From NCBI GenBank assembly GCA_023334545.1, contig JAADVB010000034.1, forward strand, positions 42,095 to 106,094: a DNA stretch of 64,000 nt, written 5' to 3'. How positions within the stretch are numbered: the first letter of the stretch is position 1; the number at the start of each line of letters is the position of its first letter. Source of the DNA: Salisapilia sapeloensis. Lineage: Eukaryota; Oomycota; Peronosporomycetes; Peronosporales; Salisapiliaceae. The notes below the pieces were generated by a model. The model had not been told where the DNA came from. It made no database searches and worked only from the letters and a program-made list of their open reading frames with translations. Position numbers and translations under genes: made by a program. Of this stretch, positions 31,581 through 42,366 are shown piece by piece.

Positions 31581-34358
31581 TTATCTAATGCAATCCATGA
31601 GCGTCTGGCTCACGTACTCGTTCTCCGAGCGTGCTGCCATTTGGTAGACGAGTCCGCCATTGTTCTCATCCACCAACAGACGAGACTTGACGAGTACCTT
31701 AACGCCTCCGACAAAGACACCTGATAGCAATAGGATGTGGGAAGCAACGTTCGGCTGAGGCGTGCCAGTGTTGTCACAAGGCTGCATGCCAAGGAAGTCG
31801 ACGATCGTCGCGACACCGTCTGCAAGCGTCTTTTGCTTGAGCGCATAGCTACCCTTGGCTTCATACCCGTCGCTCATCTTTTCCCACGCACCTCGGAAGT
31901 CGTTTACAGGTACCTTGGCCATCATATCCGCAGCACTGATCTCAAAGTCTTCCATCGGGTACTCTTCGTCAAAGCCGTCGTCTTCCACTTCACCAGTCGA
32001 AGGATTTACTTCGTGCACCTCGAACTTGAGCTCGCTCGCGATCTGAACCGGTGGGTACTCTCCATCGCCAGTGTACTTGAGACACACGTACGTGTGACCA
32101 GACTTGCCGTACGGAGCTTTGTCCAGAGGTACTTCCGTCACCACTTGCCACACGTCCTCTGGGTCCATAACCAGACCCACGCGGACGTTGGTTAATAGCT
32201 GATCGTTGACAGTGTTTAAGACCTTGAACTGGAGGACGACGTGCTCTGGGAAGACGTGCTTCGTGACGGTAACAACGTACTCTGTCTCTGCCTCCGTCAG
32301 TTCGACCGGTTTGGACGATCGGAAGATGGCACCCAAGTCGGCGAATTCAGGAATCTGGTAAAGCTCCTTGGCGACTTCTTCTGGCTGAGGACTGTTGTCC
32401 ATTTGCACCTCCTCAGTCTTTTCTTCATCCTCTTCCTCTACGATTTCTTCCGTCACTTCGACATGCGGTAGGGACTCGAACGTGATTTCGCCTTCGGTCG
32501 GACGAAGCTGGTACTGCTCCAACGACTTTTCCAACGCTTGGACGTTCATGGGGAAGTCATCGACAAGCAGCATCTTGCCTGCATCCACGTCCTGTTCTAA
32601 CAGAGCAAGGTATGTCGTGGCACGGTCACGCACTTCATCGTCATCATCCAACTTGCACGACTGGAGCAGAGAAGAAACGCTCGCTCGTAGCGAGTCGACG
32701 CGAATGGCGAACTGAGCGAGAGCAGACACGGCAGCGGCACGTACTGGAGCGTTCTCAAGGATGACACGGTTGCGAATGAAGCGAATGTACTTGGCAGGAG
32801 CAGAGGTCGACGGTCCTTTTTCGCCCAAGACCGTCAGAATGCGAGTGGAAAGTTGCGTGAACTCACAATCTTCAATGAACTCACACAAATGCAACAGCCC
32901 ACCTTCCCTCGCATCCGGCAGTCGTTCGATTAAGAACAAAAGTGCATCTGTAATAGCTTTCTTGAACTCATATCCGCCTTCTTCCCGCAAAAAGTTCGCG
33001 AGGAATGTAAGGAGGACACGGTGTTTCTGAGGATACTTAAGGCACAAATTTTTAATCGCTTCGACGACGACGATTTTGAACTCGTCTGCAATTTCACTCA
33101 TGAATGTCGAGATCTGTTTCATCAGACGATCGACACTGGACTCGGCACCTGTCTTGAGCAACGTCGTGATGGACAGCGTCGCAATCGAACGGTTCGAGTC
33201 CGTGATAAGTGCCTCCATATCATCATTGCATTTCGTCACGAGCAACGGCTGCGTACGTGCGAGTTGACTGAGCGTACGGATGGCAGCGAAGCGTAGTGTC
33301 GGTTTAGACGACGAGAGGAACATTTGGAGAACGACAATCGCCTGCGTCAGGTCTTTGCCGTCCACAGGGAGACTGCACAAGGCCTTGGCAGCTTCGTACA
33401 TGACCATCTCGTTCTTCTGACGAAGCATCTTTTGAAGGAAGGCATGCAACGGAGCAGTATCCTGTCCTGTGGTGTCCTCACGGAGCAAGTTAGCAGTGTA
33501 CCGGACGAGAAGACATACGGCCAAATTGGAACGGAGATTGGTCTTCTGGAGCTGCATGATGAATTTCGAGACGGCGAGCTTGTCGTGCTGACGGATCTGA
33601 TACAGCAACCCGACGGCATGGTACTGGACCATGTCGTGCGGAGAGTTGATGGCTTCCTGCACTTCGTTCACCCAGCGGCGGATTACGTCCGGATTCTGCT
33701 TGAAGAGGTGCATGCCAGACACAAGCGCTGAGCTCGCGACGAGTGCATTGCGATCCACAATCGCTTGCTTCATGTAGCGCTCAATGGCGTTCAACATGGA
33801 TCCATCGATGATACGACAAAGCACTCGAATGGCGTTCGCTCGATATAAATCGACATCCGAGCTGACGTCTTTGACAAGACTGTGGGTCACAATGATAATT
33901 TCATTCGAAGCGACAGCCTCGGCAACTTCCTTGAGGAAGAGGTACATCATCCGACGCAAATTCGCGTCTTTGCTCTGGAAAAGCTTCGTGACGCCGAAAA
34001 AGACCGACGTCTCTTGATCCGTCAACGGCTCTCCTTGCGTTAGAATATGCAGGAGCTTGGTGATTAGCTGACAACATTTCTTTGGGTGCTTCGTGACCAT
34101 ATTCGCGTCGGAAAAGATCTTGGTCTCCTGTAAGACGGTCGCTTTATCCAACGACTCGAACGGCGAGGCTTGGTCTTCCTCATCGTTTTTGAACTTTTCT
34201 TTAATGTCACTCATGACGGAGGAGAAAGAGATGGAATTGGAATTCCGTCCACCTTCCGGTCCATTGACGCCGAACGGATCTTGTCCAGGGCCTCCCTTCA
34301 TGCCTTCGATGCCGCGTGGATTGGATTCAATTATGGTGCTCGTAACGTTAAAGTTCAT
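31581..34358 (-). CDS. COPG1: Coatomer subunit gamma (COPI)
   Basis: Gamma-COP is an adaptin-like subunit of the COPI coat that forms Golgi-to-ER vesicles. The single exon encodes 925 aa (human 874). After an unusual Gly/Ser-rich leader (residues 1-50, extra relative to animals) comes SPFESLDKATVLQETKIFSD, TKHPKKCCQLITKLLHILTQ, GEPLTDQETSVFFGVTKLFQ, and an alpha-solenoid trunk. A Glu-rich linker (about 640-665) leads to the appendage: LPKTEAETEYV-like start, EHVVLQFKVLNTVNDQLLTN, FEVHEVNPSTGEVEDDGFDE, and the platform domain with QKTLADGVATIVDFLGMQPC. The length and the absence of introns in such a long gene are notable here. Its 3' end is 40 bp from the convergent NO66 gene. Confidence 0.94.
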   Translation of the reverse strand: MNFNVTSTIIESNPRGIEGMKGGPGQDPFGVNGPEGGRNSNSISFSSVMSDIKEKFKNDEEDQASPFESLDKATVLQETKIFSDANMVTKHPKKCCQLITKLLHILTQGEPLTDQETSVFFGVTKLFQSKDANLRRMMYLFLKEVAEAVASNEIIIVTHSLVKDVSSDVDLYRANAIRVLCRIIDGSMLNAIERYMKQAIVDRNALVASSALVSGMHLFKQNPDVIRRWVNEVQEAINSPHDMVQYHAVGLLYQIRQHDKLAVSKFIMQLQKTNLRSNLAVCLLVRYTANLLREDTTGQDTAPLHAFLQKMLRQKNEMVMYEAAKALCSLPVDGKDLTQAIVVLQMFLSSSKPTLRFAAIRTLSQLARTQPLLVTKCNDDMEALITDSNRSIATLSITTLLKTGAESSVDRLMKQISTFMSEIADEFKIVVVEAIKNLCLKYPQKHRVLLTFLANFLREEGGYEFKKAITDALLFLIERLPDAREGGLLHLCEFIEDCEFTQLSTRILTVLGEKGPSTSAPAKYIRFIRNRVILENAPVRAAAVSALAQFAIRVDSLRASVSSLLQSCKLDDDDEVRDRATTYLALLEQDVDAGKMLLVDDFPMNVQALEKSLEQYQLRPTEGEITFESLPHVEVTEEIVEEEDEEKTEEVQMDNSPQPEEVAKELYQIPEFADLGAIFRSSKPVELTEAETEYVVTVTKHVFPEHVVLQFKVLNTVNDQLLTNVRVGLVMDPEDVWQVVTEVPLDKAPYGKSGHTYVCLKYTGDGEYPPVQIASELKFEVHEVNPSTGEVEDDGFDEEYPMEDFEISAADMMAKVPVNDFRGAWEKMSDGYEAKGSYALKQKTLADGVATIVDFLGMQPCDNTGTPQPNVASHILLLSGVFVGGVKVLVKSRLLVDENNGGLVYQMAARSENEYVSQTLMDCIR

Positions 34359-34570
34359 GTTTTAAATAAGTTGACCTAATTTATCGAATCAACGGATTAT
34401 ATAAATTAATTCATCCAACCAACGTTTGGTCTTTCTACCGAGTAGCTCACTTTCTGAACACCAAAAAGTCTGATCGATAAGTTCGAGGGAGATTACTAGT
34501 CTGTGGGCGCTCTACGTCTTTGATCTTACTTTTTCTGGGCAAAAGTAAAGTCTGATAGCTAGTGAAAAGT

Positions 34571-36522
34571 ATGGCTGCACTGGTGGAGAAGCTTGTAAAT
34601 CTAGTCGGCCAGTACGTTCTACTTTTATGGATATAAACGATTGCACAGATGCCATTGATGCTAAGGTGTGGTTATTGTGTCCATTAGAGCGTTCTACACG
34701 GACGAGCATGTGGTTGTCCTCCGAGCTCTAATGCGTGAGAAGTTTCTAAAGGTACTTTGGACTTTAATTATATAAGTTGTGATTAAATTCAAATTGCAAA
34801 ATTGTTCTATGACCATGGAAATATCTACTAGGATGATGACATGGGCAACGCAGTAAACCTACAGGCCAAGCAAGTCCGAAAAATCATGAACGAGCTCCAC
34901 CACGACTACCTCGTCTCCGAGTACGTGAATTCTATTTGCTTTTTACCTCTTTAAGCAACTCATTTGTATATTTCTATTATCTAGAGAAGTGCTGAATGAC
35001 AAAAAGTCGGGTGGTAGTTCCTCAACGTCATACTGGTATGCAATTCCTGTGCTCTTACAACACATACAATTCATCTAAACGTAACGTATGCAGGTACATT
35101 GACTACAAGTACTTTGTCGATGTCGTACGCTTCCGTCTATACTTGATGGATGAGCACTTGAAAGAAAGCGAAGGGCTCGAGATTGAACGACAGACATTCC
35201 GTTGCAAAGATCCAGACTGTGGGAGAGAATACACTGCGTTGGAAGCCCAAAGGCTGCTCGTGCCTGGGCAATACGAGTTCCGATGCGGTCATTGTAACCA
35301 GCCCTTGATGGAGGTATGTCGGCCCTGCGTATACGTGGCATATCATGTGGCCTTACCTCGATGCTATGTATGTAGTGCGACAACAATGAGCGACTAGAAC
35401 ACGTTCAAAGCCTGCAAAGAAAGGTACATTCCGCCTTTACTATACACGCAAGCATGTATGAACACGGTTTCCATGTATAGTTTAAAGACCAGATGAACGG
35501 TATAGCGGATATGCACGACAGTCTGTACGAGATCTTGCGACGCATTGGAGACGTCCTTAAGGAAGGCCATACCTTGCCAAAGTATGCATCTCTATGGCTG
35601 AAGTATATCACACTTTCTAAGTAATGATGCATAGCAATTTGCCGAGTGAGAATCGGGCAGCCGGTGTAGGAGGTAATAGTAGTAGATCTAAAGGAAACGG
35701 TGCCGGAGGTGGTGGCGGCAATGCCAATCGAGCAGCTAGTTTCGGGAATGGGCCGTCTTACTTGTATCCTACTGGCGATCAGGTATGATTCGCTAGAGTT
35801 ATCTCGAAGAAGAATAAGCATGTGAAAGTGTACATATTTACTAGGGTCAAGAGATCGTCGTGGATATTGCCGATACCACGAAAAACGACCACGACTACCT
35901 GTCCGCTCCTACAACCAAAACGGTACGATCATTATAGTATCAGAGATAGTGTCTAGTACTGACGTACTGATCAGGAGACGACCAATTCGGAAGACTTGTC
36001 CAAGGCTGCGCTGCTCGATATTCCAGAGTTCCTTCGTGGTAGCAAGATCAGTGGTCACATGGCTGCGAAGCATGTAGAGGCCTCGCCTTCGGACGATGTG
36101 ACCATGACGAATGCATCGGATGCTGCCATGAGCATTGAGAACGATAGTAGCATGACAGAAGAAGAGAAGCAAGAGGCTTTCCGAAAAGTGTATTTGGAGG
36201 AAGTTGCTCGATACAATGCCGAGCGATCACGAGGTGGGAACGGTATGGGTGATACAGAAGATGGTACGGATGAGGAAGAGATGGAAGGAGTTGAGTGGGA
36301 ATATTACGACTGGGAAGACATCAAACTGCCAGACATCGAGGTGCGCGTTGGCGGGAAGCCGAAACGACTCCACAATCTAACGGACGAAGATCTGGAGAAA
36401 ATGACCGACGATGAATTTGTGGTACGTTATATGCATGTACGATGGAGAATGAAGCATTGACTTGTGATTTATAGAAATGCTATCAACTTTGCCGACCGGG
36501 AAGTGTGCTTCCATCTAAATGA
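34571..36522 (+). CDS. GTF2E1: Transcription initiation factor TFIIE alpha subunit
   Basis: TFIIE-alpha recruits and stimulates TFIIH at the RNA polymerase II promoter. The gene has about eight exons with short introns. Domains: a winged helix starting MAALVEKLVNLV, RAFYTDEHVVVLRALMREKF, DDDMGNAVNLQAKQVRKIMN; then WYIDYKYFVDVVRFRLYLMD; then a four-cysteine zinc ribbon FRCKDPDCGREYTALEAQRL and EFRCGHCNQPLMECDN. After a Gly/Asn-rich linker (GGGGGNANRA) comes the acidic C-terminal part (DGTDEEEMEGVEWEYYDWED) with IKLPDIEVRVGGKPKRLHNL and TDEDLEKMTDDEF, which binds TFIIH in other species. The last exon gives KCYQLCRPGSVLPSK. The start ATG at 34571 precedes an intron after only 12 codons. Confidence 0.9.
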
Positions 36523-36587
36523 AGTTTCATAAAAACAAGGTACTTTTGCATCTCACTTGTGTATTCCTTTACGTAGCTGCACCTTGC

Positions 36588-37383
36588 TCAGTCATCCATA
36601 AAGACGCCCGTGTGGTTCCGAGGGACCGTTGTGATTGAAGTGGGTTTGCGCTTATAGTCTACGTTTCTTTCCTCTCTGCTCGTAGCTTCATCGTGGTTGG
36701 ACGGCGCTAGTTCCTTCTGGCTTGCAATCACCACGGCCGGGTCAGCTGTATACATCCAAGCACGCTGCGAAGCAGTGTCGCGTTGCGGGTCTGAATTGGC
36801 TTTAAACTTTTCTCCGATGCAGCCCGACGCCGCCCGACCTCTTTCCTTGGCTCGACCTCCAGGTCCTCCAGCAGGAACAAGGTTGTCCTTGCAACCGATC
36901 CCGTTTTCAGACGAAGGTGAATGTGAACTCTGGAAGGCAGTGCGGTGTGTCGTGTCGAGATGACGAAGTTGCTGCGACTTGTCTGGCAAAGGAAGCGTGG
37001 AACGGAATCCTCCCGTTCCCGCAACGCCTGTCGTCTGCGCAAAACCTTGTGCTATGGTGGCCTCATTCACCATTCGTGCTTTGCCTGTCTAAATACATCG
37101 AATGTAAGATCAAGTCGGATGGTCTAGAAGGATATATTAGATCACTTACAGCTTTATATTGATTTGGCGAAGCGAAATCGGATCGATTCGTCGTACTGTA
37201 GTCGTTCTATTCTCCACGACATAAAGGCTATGCTTTGGTACTAAAATGCAAAATGATTCTTACCGGTCCATCGTAGGGAACCACTCCATTCAACGGCGAT
37301 TGACGCTCTTCATACCAATTATCTAGAGCCACATCATCCCTTACTTTCGCCACTTGGTAGCAAAGTACAGATTCAATCACCAT
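36588..37383 (-). CDS. Unrecognised three-exon protein, possible microtubule-associated (ciliary) protein
   Basis: I assemble three exons in phase: 37383 to about 37264 (MVIESVLCYQVAKVRDDVAL, ending VVPYDGP), about 37203-37147 (NDYSTTNRSDFASPNQYKA), and about 37091-36588 (TGKARMVNEATIAQGFAQTT onward). The product is about 225 aa and basic, without membrane segments. Short phrases such as STTNRSDF and DTTHRTAF, each Thr-Thr-x-x-x-x-Phe, resemble the short repeats of flagellar microtubule inner and SAXO-type proteins, but this is weak pattern likeness and I assign no function. It ends PRNHTGVFMDD. It is convergent with TFIIE-alpha, with about 65 bp between the ends. The acceptors were picked by phase among several possible AGs. 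Confidence 0.5.
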
Positions 37384-37607
37384 TTAGAGTATCCTTCTGG
37401 AAGCTTTTAAGCGCCATCTTCTCTTGTGAAGTCCAGATAAGGTATATCCTTTTCCTGCCATTGATAAATCTATATTTAGCCTTATCTTACCATTCCCACC
37501 AACTAATAATAGGCACGTTTTCCTCAATTTCGCATTGCTATCTGACTTCGAACCACACCTTGCCACTTAATTCCTCCGCTAAACTAGGAGAAGAGGAGTC
37601 GCAAGTC

Positions 37608-40600
37608 ATGAGTCATCGTTTGTCGCACAATGCGCGGCACACGAACGATCTATTGCAAGAGTTGGAAAGGGACAAAGAGCTGGAAGTGCTTCGAGAGTAC
37701 TTGACGCGGTTTAACCTCTTTCCGCCGAAACGAGACCCGGCTTCGGCTGCCATTCGCTTTGAAGAGTTAAAGGAACTCGTGAAACACTGGAAGTTGCATC
37801 GTCAGCGCAACTTTTGGAAGAATCATGCGACGAAGGAGGATCTCGTTCGGACACTGTATCGCCACATCAACACGAAGATCAAGCCTCAGGAAGCGAGAGA
37901 AGAGGCGAATACTTCGCTTGCTACTGGCGGTCACGCTGCTGCAATGACGTCCATGATATCTCCGACAGCTCCGTCACGTCAGCAGTCTGTTAGTAGATCG
38001 TATCAGGATTCTCCACGCTCCAAGAGCGTTCTGCTGACAACTCCTGACTCATCATCAGGCCCCAACACAACCAAAGTTTTCAATACGTACAAAGGAGATC
38101 TCTTTTCTCAACGTGGTGATTATGAAGATGCTATCATCTACCTCTCACGCTTCAAAAATCCTGGCATCACCGAGATACCAGCGCATACGGAAGTGCAAGA
38201 GAGCAATCAGAACATTTCGGTAGATGAAGAGGAAGAAGATGTGAATGAAGAATTGACTGAACCGTTAAAGGGTAATGACGGTCAGTTGCGTGAAATTCGG
38301 TTGAAACAGGAGTGCGCGTTTAGTATCTACCACTTTTCGACGGAGATCGGAAGCGAGCCACAGATGGTGGCGGAAGGTGTGATGGCTGCGTTGAATCGAC
38401 TCTCTTCCTTTGAAGACACACAAATCAAGCGTTTTTGTGCCGCGACGATACTCAATCTTTCCTGGAATGACTCTATATCCCCACGCATGATTGACGAAGG
38501 AGTCCTTCTAGCTTTACTAGAGCTAGCTAAAGTACAGCATGACGAAGTACGACGGAACACAGCAATGGCGCTTTGCCGTCTCTCCTATGATCGCATAGGT
38601 CAATTTCGCCTTGTACAGGAAGGCTGTGTGTCTGCTATCATTTCCATGCTCAACTCTCCTGAGGACTTGACGAAAGATGCGTGTCTAAAGGCACTCATTA
38701 ACATCGCTTCGTACTCTGGTTCTATGGTTTCCGAAAGTGTCATACAGATTATCCTCAAGCTAAGTACTCGAGACGATGCTACACTATTGCTCGTGATAAC
38801 AGAGTGCATCTACAACCTGTCTTTGCTTACTCAACCACGCGCAAAGGCAATCCAAGACGGACTTTTGGAAACACTACAAGACATTGTGCAGTCTTGTGAA
38901 GACATTGCAGGCAAACGGAATATCGCGACGGCACTCTGTAACTTTTCTGGTCTATCGACTAATCACGATGCTTTGGGCCAAGTGAGTATCCTGGAAACGA
39001 TCCTTAGTCTGCTTGAATGTGACGACAGTGAAACGCACGATCGATGCGCAATCTTCGTTTCCAATTTAGCATCCAACCATTCGTCTCTCATAGCCATTTT
39101 ACACGCCAACATCGTGCCAAAGCTAGTTCATTTGTGCGCCAAAGGCAGCTCCATTGTTCGAGAGAACACTGCGCTTACTTTATCGTACATTGCAGTGGTG
39201 GAGGAAGGTCTAGCTGTCTTGAATAACCCAGAGATCATTTCACTCTTGGTCCTATTTCTCGGTAGCGAAAGCGTCTTGACACGGCAGTATGCTATCACGA
39301 CACTGTGCAGTATCATGGCTGGATCTGCAGCTTCAATGCTGCTCAGTGAGAAGAATATACCGGCAGTACTTGCAAGCATGACTCAAAACGCACAGGAGAA
39401 AACAAAGGAGCTGGCTGCGAACGCGTTGTATAACCTCTCATGCGATGGGAGCGTGTCACACTATCTCTTGACAGAGGAAGTCGTCAGCATCCTTGTGCAC
39501 TTGTGTAAGAAGTTTGTTGTTAACAGTCAAGGTGTACTCGAAGAGGAGAGGCCGTTGACAGGTAAGAATCGGCCACCAGTGACTCTAAATTATACCCAAC
39601 GATGCGCACTCGGGTGCCTTTACAATTTGTCCTTTGATCCAAACAGTCGAACGTTGCTTGTCAAGGCGGGAGTGCTGCCTACTTTGTTTAACATTTTTAA
39701 GCGTCCAGTGAAGAATGAAGACTTGATCAAGCAGTGTGCTACTGTTGTAGCGAATCTGACGTTCGAGCCAGAGGTGCATGCATCGATGATCTCAGATAAT
39801 GCAGTTCCTCTTGTACGCAAGTTGATGCATAGCACGAATCGAGATATACTTCAGTGCTGTGCAATATCTTGCTGTAACCTCGCATTGGAGGCTTTAGAAT
39901 CCACTGCTGTGCTGACGATGCTCGTCGATCTATCTGCAGCTACAGACCCGAAAGTATCGCTCACCTGTGCGTTGGCATTCGCTCGACTTACGTCCCACTC
40001 GGACTATCGGCCGGTGCTTACAAAGTGCCTAGAACTGTACCCAGCACTGATCATCATGATGCGCTGTGGTGTGGAAGAGATCCAAATCTACTCTGCGATT
40101 ACCATTTGCAACCTGGCCGTGGAGCCCAATCCACGATCCCGTCATATTTGGAAGGAAGGCACGGTGCCAGACTTTATCGTGAACTCATTGCTTCGCATTA
40201 ATAGCGACTCGACGAAAGAGATTTGCGCGAGGGCTCTGTTTAATCTGCTAACTCATCACGAGTATAGAATGGCGCACATTAGAGAAGGTGTGTTATATGC
40301 ACTCGTGAAACTTGCACGACTGGAGAGTTATGAGATTCGTTCCTTGTGTATCCTAGTTCTGTACAACCTTTCGTGCGATCCAAACATGGTTAATGTTCTC
40401 ATGGACATTCATACATCGCAAGTAGTAGCAAAGATGTGTGAGATGGAATTTCCCGACGAAAAGCCATATCAGCAGTTGGCAGCATGCCTCATGAACATGG
40501 CTGTGAAGTCGGACATTGCAGTCAGCTTAGTGGGAGATGGCGCCTTGACTGCCGTGCAAGTGCTGTCTGCTTCCAAGGATCGGAATACACGTCGATACTG

Positions 40601-42329
40601 TGCTTCAGTGCTATGCAATTTGTCTGCTGATGAAAGCAATTGCGAAGCGATGGCGTCAAGTCAACTTCTGGAAGTACTTGTGGAGTGCCTGAGCTCAGAG
40701 GAAAACGACCATCGAATGTACGCATTGAATGCTTTGTGCAATATCTCGTGCTCGCAGATGCTACACTACCGCTTAGAAGAAACTGGTGCGATTTCGCGAG
40801 TGTTGGCACTGCTTCCTCTTGCCGAAAAGCACAAGATCTTTTTCTCTTGTATCCGCATGCTGCATAATTTGACATACCATACCAAGTACAGCAACTTGAT
40901 GGTGGAGCAAGATGTGATTGCAAGTCTCATTGAAGTGTTTTCAAAAGCTGATATATCGGTTGAGGAAGTCGACTTGGTCGTGAGCATGCTCTCGGTATTG
41001 TGTGGCGAAGTTGACGTGTGGGATGCTTTAATTAAAAAAGGTGCTGTTCGACTCCTCTGTCTTATGTCGAAGAAATGCTCAGCAGCGTCAAAAGAAACAT
41101 GCATCTACTCGTTGAGTCAGTTAGCGAGACATGAAGCTGGTAGAAAGACTGTTCTGGATGACGGTGCTTTAAACATCCTAGCATCAATCTTCATCGATGA
41201 GTACGAGCAACCCATGGAAGTTAAAACTGTGACTACAGAAGAAGGGGCATTTATCCTACGCGCACTAGCTACTTCTTCCTCCTGTACGGAATCTCTGTTA
41301 GCTGATACTAGACTCGTGCCGTTGCTACAGAGCGTTACGTCCGCTGAGCGTCGAGATGCCTGTAAGCATGCTGTGATTGCTATATATGGTCTCAGTGCGT
41401 CGAAGAGTCCAGCACTGGCAGCACTAGTTGATGTTGGGATCGAACCGATCATCGTTCATCTAGCCTCAGTTTGTGGCAGTGATATGGCTCCTATCTGTGC
41501 TACATCTCTCTCGCGTATCAAGGCTAGTGAAACTACGGAAGAAGGTGAAGCTGAAGCTACGGTACCTGTGTCTCCACCGTCTTCGCCGTCGAGGAAAATG
41601 AAATCTGGCATCATTGCCACACTTTTGACGATGGTAGACCTGGATCCGAACTCGATTCAAAAGATGGACAAGACGACGACGATCGTGCCACCGGCACCTG
41701 AAGCGTCTACTCGCCCTCGAGACGACACTTGGAAGTTCTATGAAGGAGTTACCTTTCATGATCTACAACCTCCTTTGGACGTTTGCTGGGAAGTACAAAA
41801 TTCCCCAGTAAACGACGAGCAGTTTGTGCCTAGCGCGCCGGACACTTTCCTGCATTACCTGTCGCCAGTCGTACCAACATCTACTGCAACATTGCAGGAA
41901 AAGTTATGTGGTGAGTTCCGCATAATGAGAGTTTCTCACGATAAAGTGTACGTCAAAGGCAATGACATCGATCTCGAGACTGGTGAAGAGCCGGGAGAAA
42001 ATGCAGATGACACTTTGGCGAATGCCATTTCGAACGCACTTGTGGATGTTCCGATGCCCATGAACCCAAATCTGGCGTCAAATAGTATGTCGAATGATGA
42101 AAACGAAGCGGACGAATTGCGGAAGGCATCTCCGATGGTGAAGACAAAGAGTTTCCGCGCTGTTGCGAGTCTTGTTCGAGTCGCTAGTCGATCTAGTATA
42201 AGCAAGCAGAACCCGACCAAGAACTTTGCGAAACGAGGCAGTAGCTCTGCATTGACAGGCGGAAAGCCGACAAAAGATACACCTCGAAAGCAGAACGGTC
42301 AAAACGGGACGACACTCCCAAAGCTATAG
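37608..42329 (+). CDS. Giant armadillo-repeat protein, 1573 aa
   Basis: A single exon starts at the first ATG, 37608; the open frame upstream has no ATG. Residues 1-95 contain a small helical unit (LREYLTRFNLFPPKRDPASA, then FEELKELVKHWKLHRQRNFW) that could be SAP-like or a DNA/protein-binding helix bundle. From about 270 to 1370 the protein is a continuous armadillo solenoid: repeated units such as KRFCAATILNLSWNDSIS, RRNTAMALCRLSYDRIGQ, GKRNIATALCNFSGLSTN and TRRYCASVLCNLSADESN, spaced about 41-43 residues. Perhaps 25 repeats are present. The final 200 residues are Ser/Thr-rich and basic (KTKSFRAVASLVRVASRSS). Arm repeats bind proteins, so a scaffold role is likely. I recognise no named orthologue. 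Confidence 0.8.
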   Translation: MSHRLSHNARHTNDLLQELERDKELEVLREYLTRFNLFPPKRDPASAAIRFEELKELVKHWKLHRQRNFWKNHATKEDLVRTLYRHINTKIKPQEAREEANTSLATGGHAAAMTSMISPTAPSRQQSVSRSYQDSPRSKSVLLTTPDSSSGPNTTKVFNTYKGDLFSQRGDYEDAIIYLSRFKNPGITEIPAHTEVQESNQNISVDEEEEDVNEELTEPLKGNDGQLREIRLKQECAFSIYHFSTEIGSEPQMVAEGVMAALNRLSSFEDTQIKRFCAATILNLSWNDSISPRMIDEGVLLALLELAKVQHDEVRRNTAMALCRLSYDRIGQFRLVQEGCVSAIISMLNSPEDLTKDACLKALINIASYSGSMVSESVIQIILKLSTRDDATLLLVITECIYNLSLLTQPRAKAIQDGLLETLQDIVQSCEDIAGKRNIATALCNFSGLSTNHDALGQVSILETILSLLECDDSETHDRCAIFVSNLASNHSSLIAILHANIVPKLVHLCAKGSSIVRENTALTLSYIAVVEEGLAVLNNPEIISLLVLFLGSESVLTRQYAITTLCSIMAGSAASMLLSEKNIPAVLASMTQNAQEKTKELAANALYNLSCDGSVSHYLLTEEVVSILVHLCKKFVVNSQGVLEEERPLTGKNRPPVTLNYTQRCALGCLYNLSFDPNSRTLLVKAGVLPTLFNIFKRPVKNEDLIKQCATVVANLTFEPEVHASMISDNAVPLVRKLMHSTNRDILQCCAISCCNLALEALESTAVLTMLVDLSAATDPKVSLTCALAFARLTSHSDYRPVLTKCLELYPALIIMMRCGVEEIQIYSAITICNLAVEPNPRSRHIWKEGTVPDFIVNSLLRINSDSTKEICARALFNLLTHHEYRMAHIREGVLYALVKLARLESYEIRSLCILVLYNLSCDPNMVNVLMDIHTSQVVAKMCEMEFPDEKPYQQLAACLMNMAVKSDIAVSLVGDGALTAVQVLSASKDRNTRRYCASVLCNLSADESNCEAMASSQLLEVLVECLSSEENDHRMYALNALCNISCSQMLHYRLEETGAISRVLALLPLAEKHKIFFSCIRMLHNLTYHTKYSNLMVEQDVIASLIEVFSKADISVEEVDLVVSMLSVLCGEVDVWDALIKKGAVRLLCLMSKKCSAASKETCIYSLSQLARHEAGRKTVLDDGALNILASIFIDEYEQPMEVKTVTTEEGAFILRALATSSSCTESLLADTRLVPLLQSVTSAERRDACKHAVIAIYGLSASKSPALAALVDVGIEPIIVHLASVCGSDMAPICATSLSRIKASETTEEGEAEATVPVSPPSSPSRKMKSGIIATLLTMVDLDPNSIQKMDKTTTIVPPAPEASTRPRDDTWKFYEGVTFHDLQPPLDVCWEVQNSPVNDEQFVPSAPDTFLHYLSPVVPTSTATLQEKLCGEFRIMRVSHDKVYVKGNDIDLETGEEPGENADDTLANAISNALVDVPMPMNPNLASNSMSNDENEADELRKASPMVKTKSFRAVASLVRVASRSSISKQNPTKNFAKRGSSSALTGGKPTKDTPRKQNGQNGTTLPKL

Positions 42330-42366
42330 AGCTACGACGACAAGATTATACAAATGAATGCATATG

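Noticed and set aside
37461-37607. N-terminal extension of the armadillo protein
   Set aside because: The open frame upstream has no ATG and the residues look untranslated.
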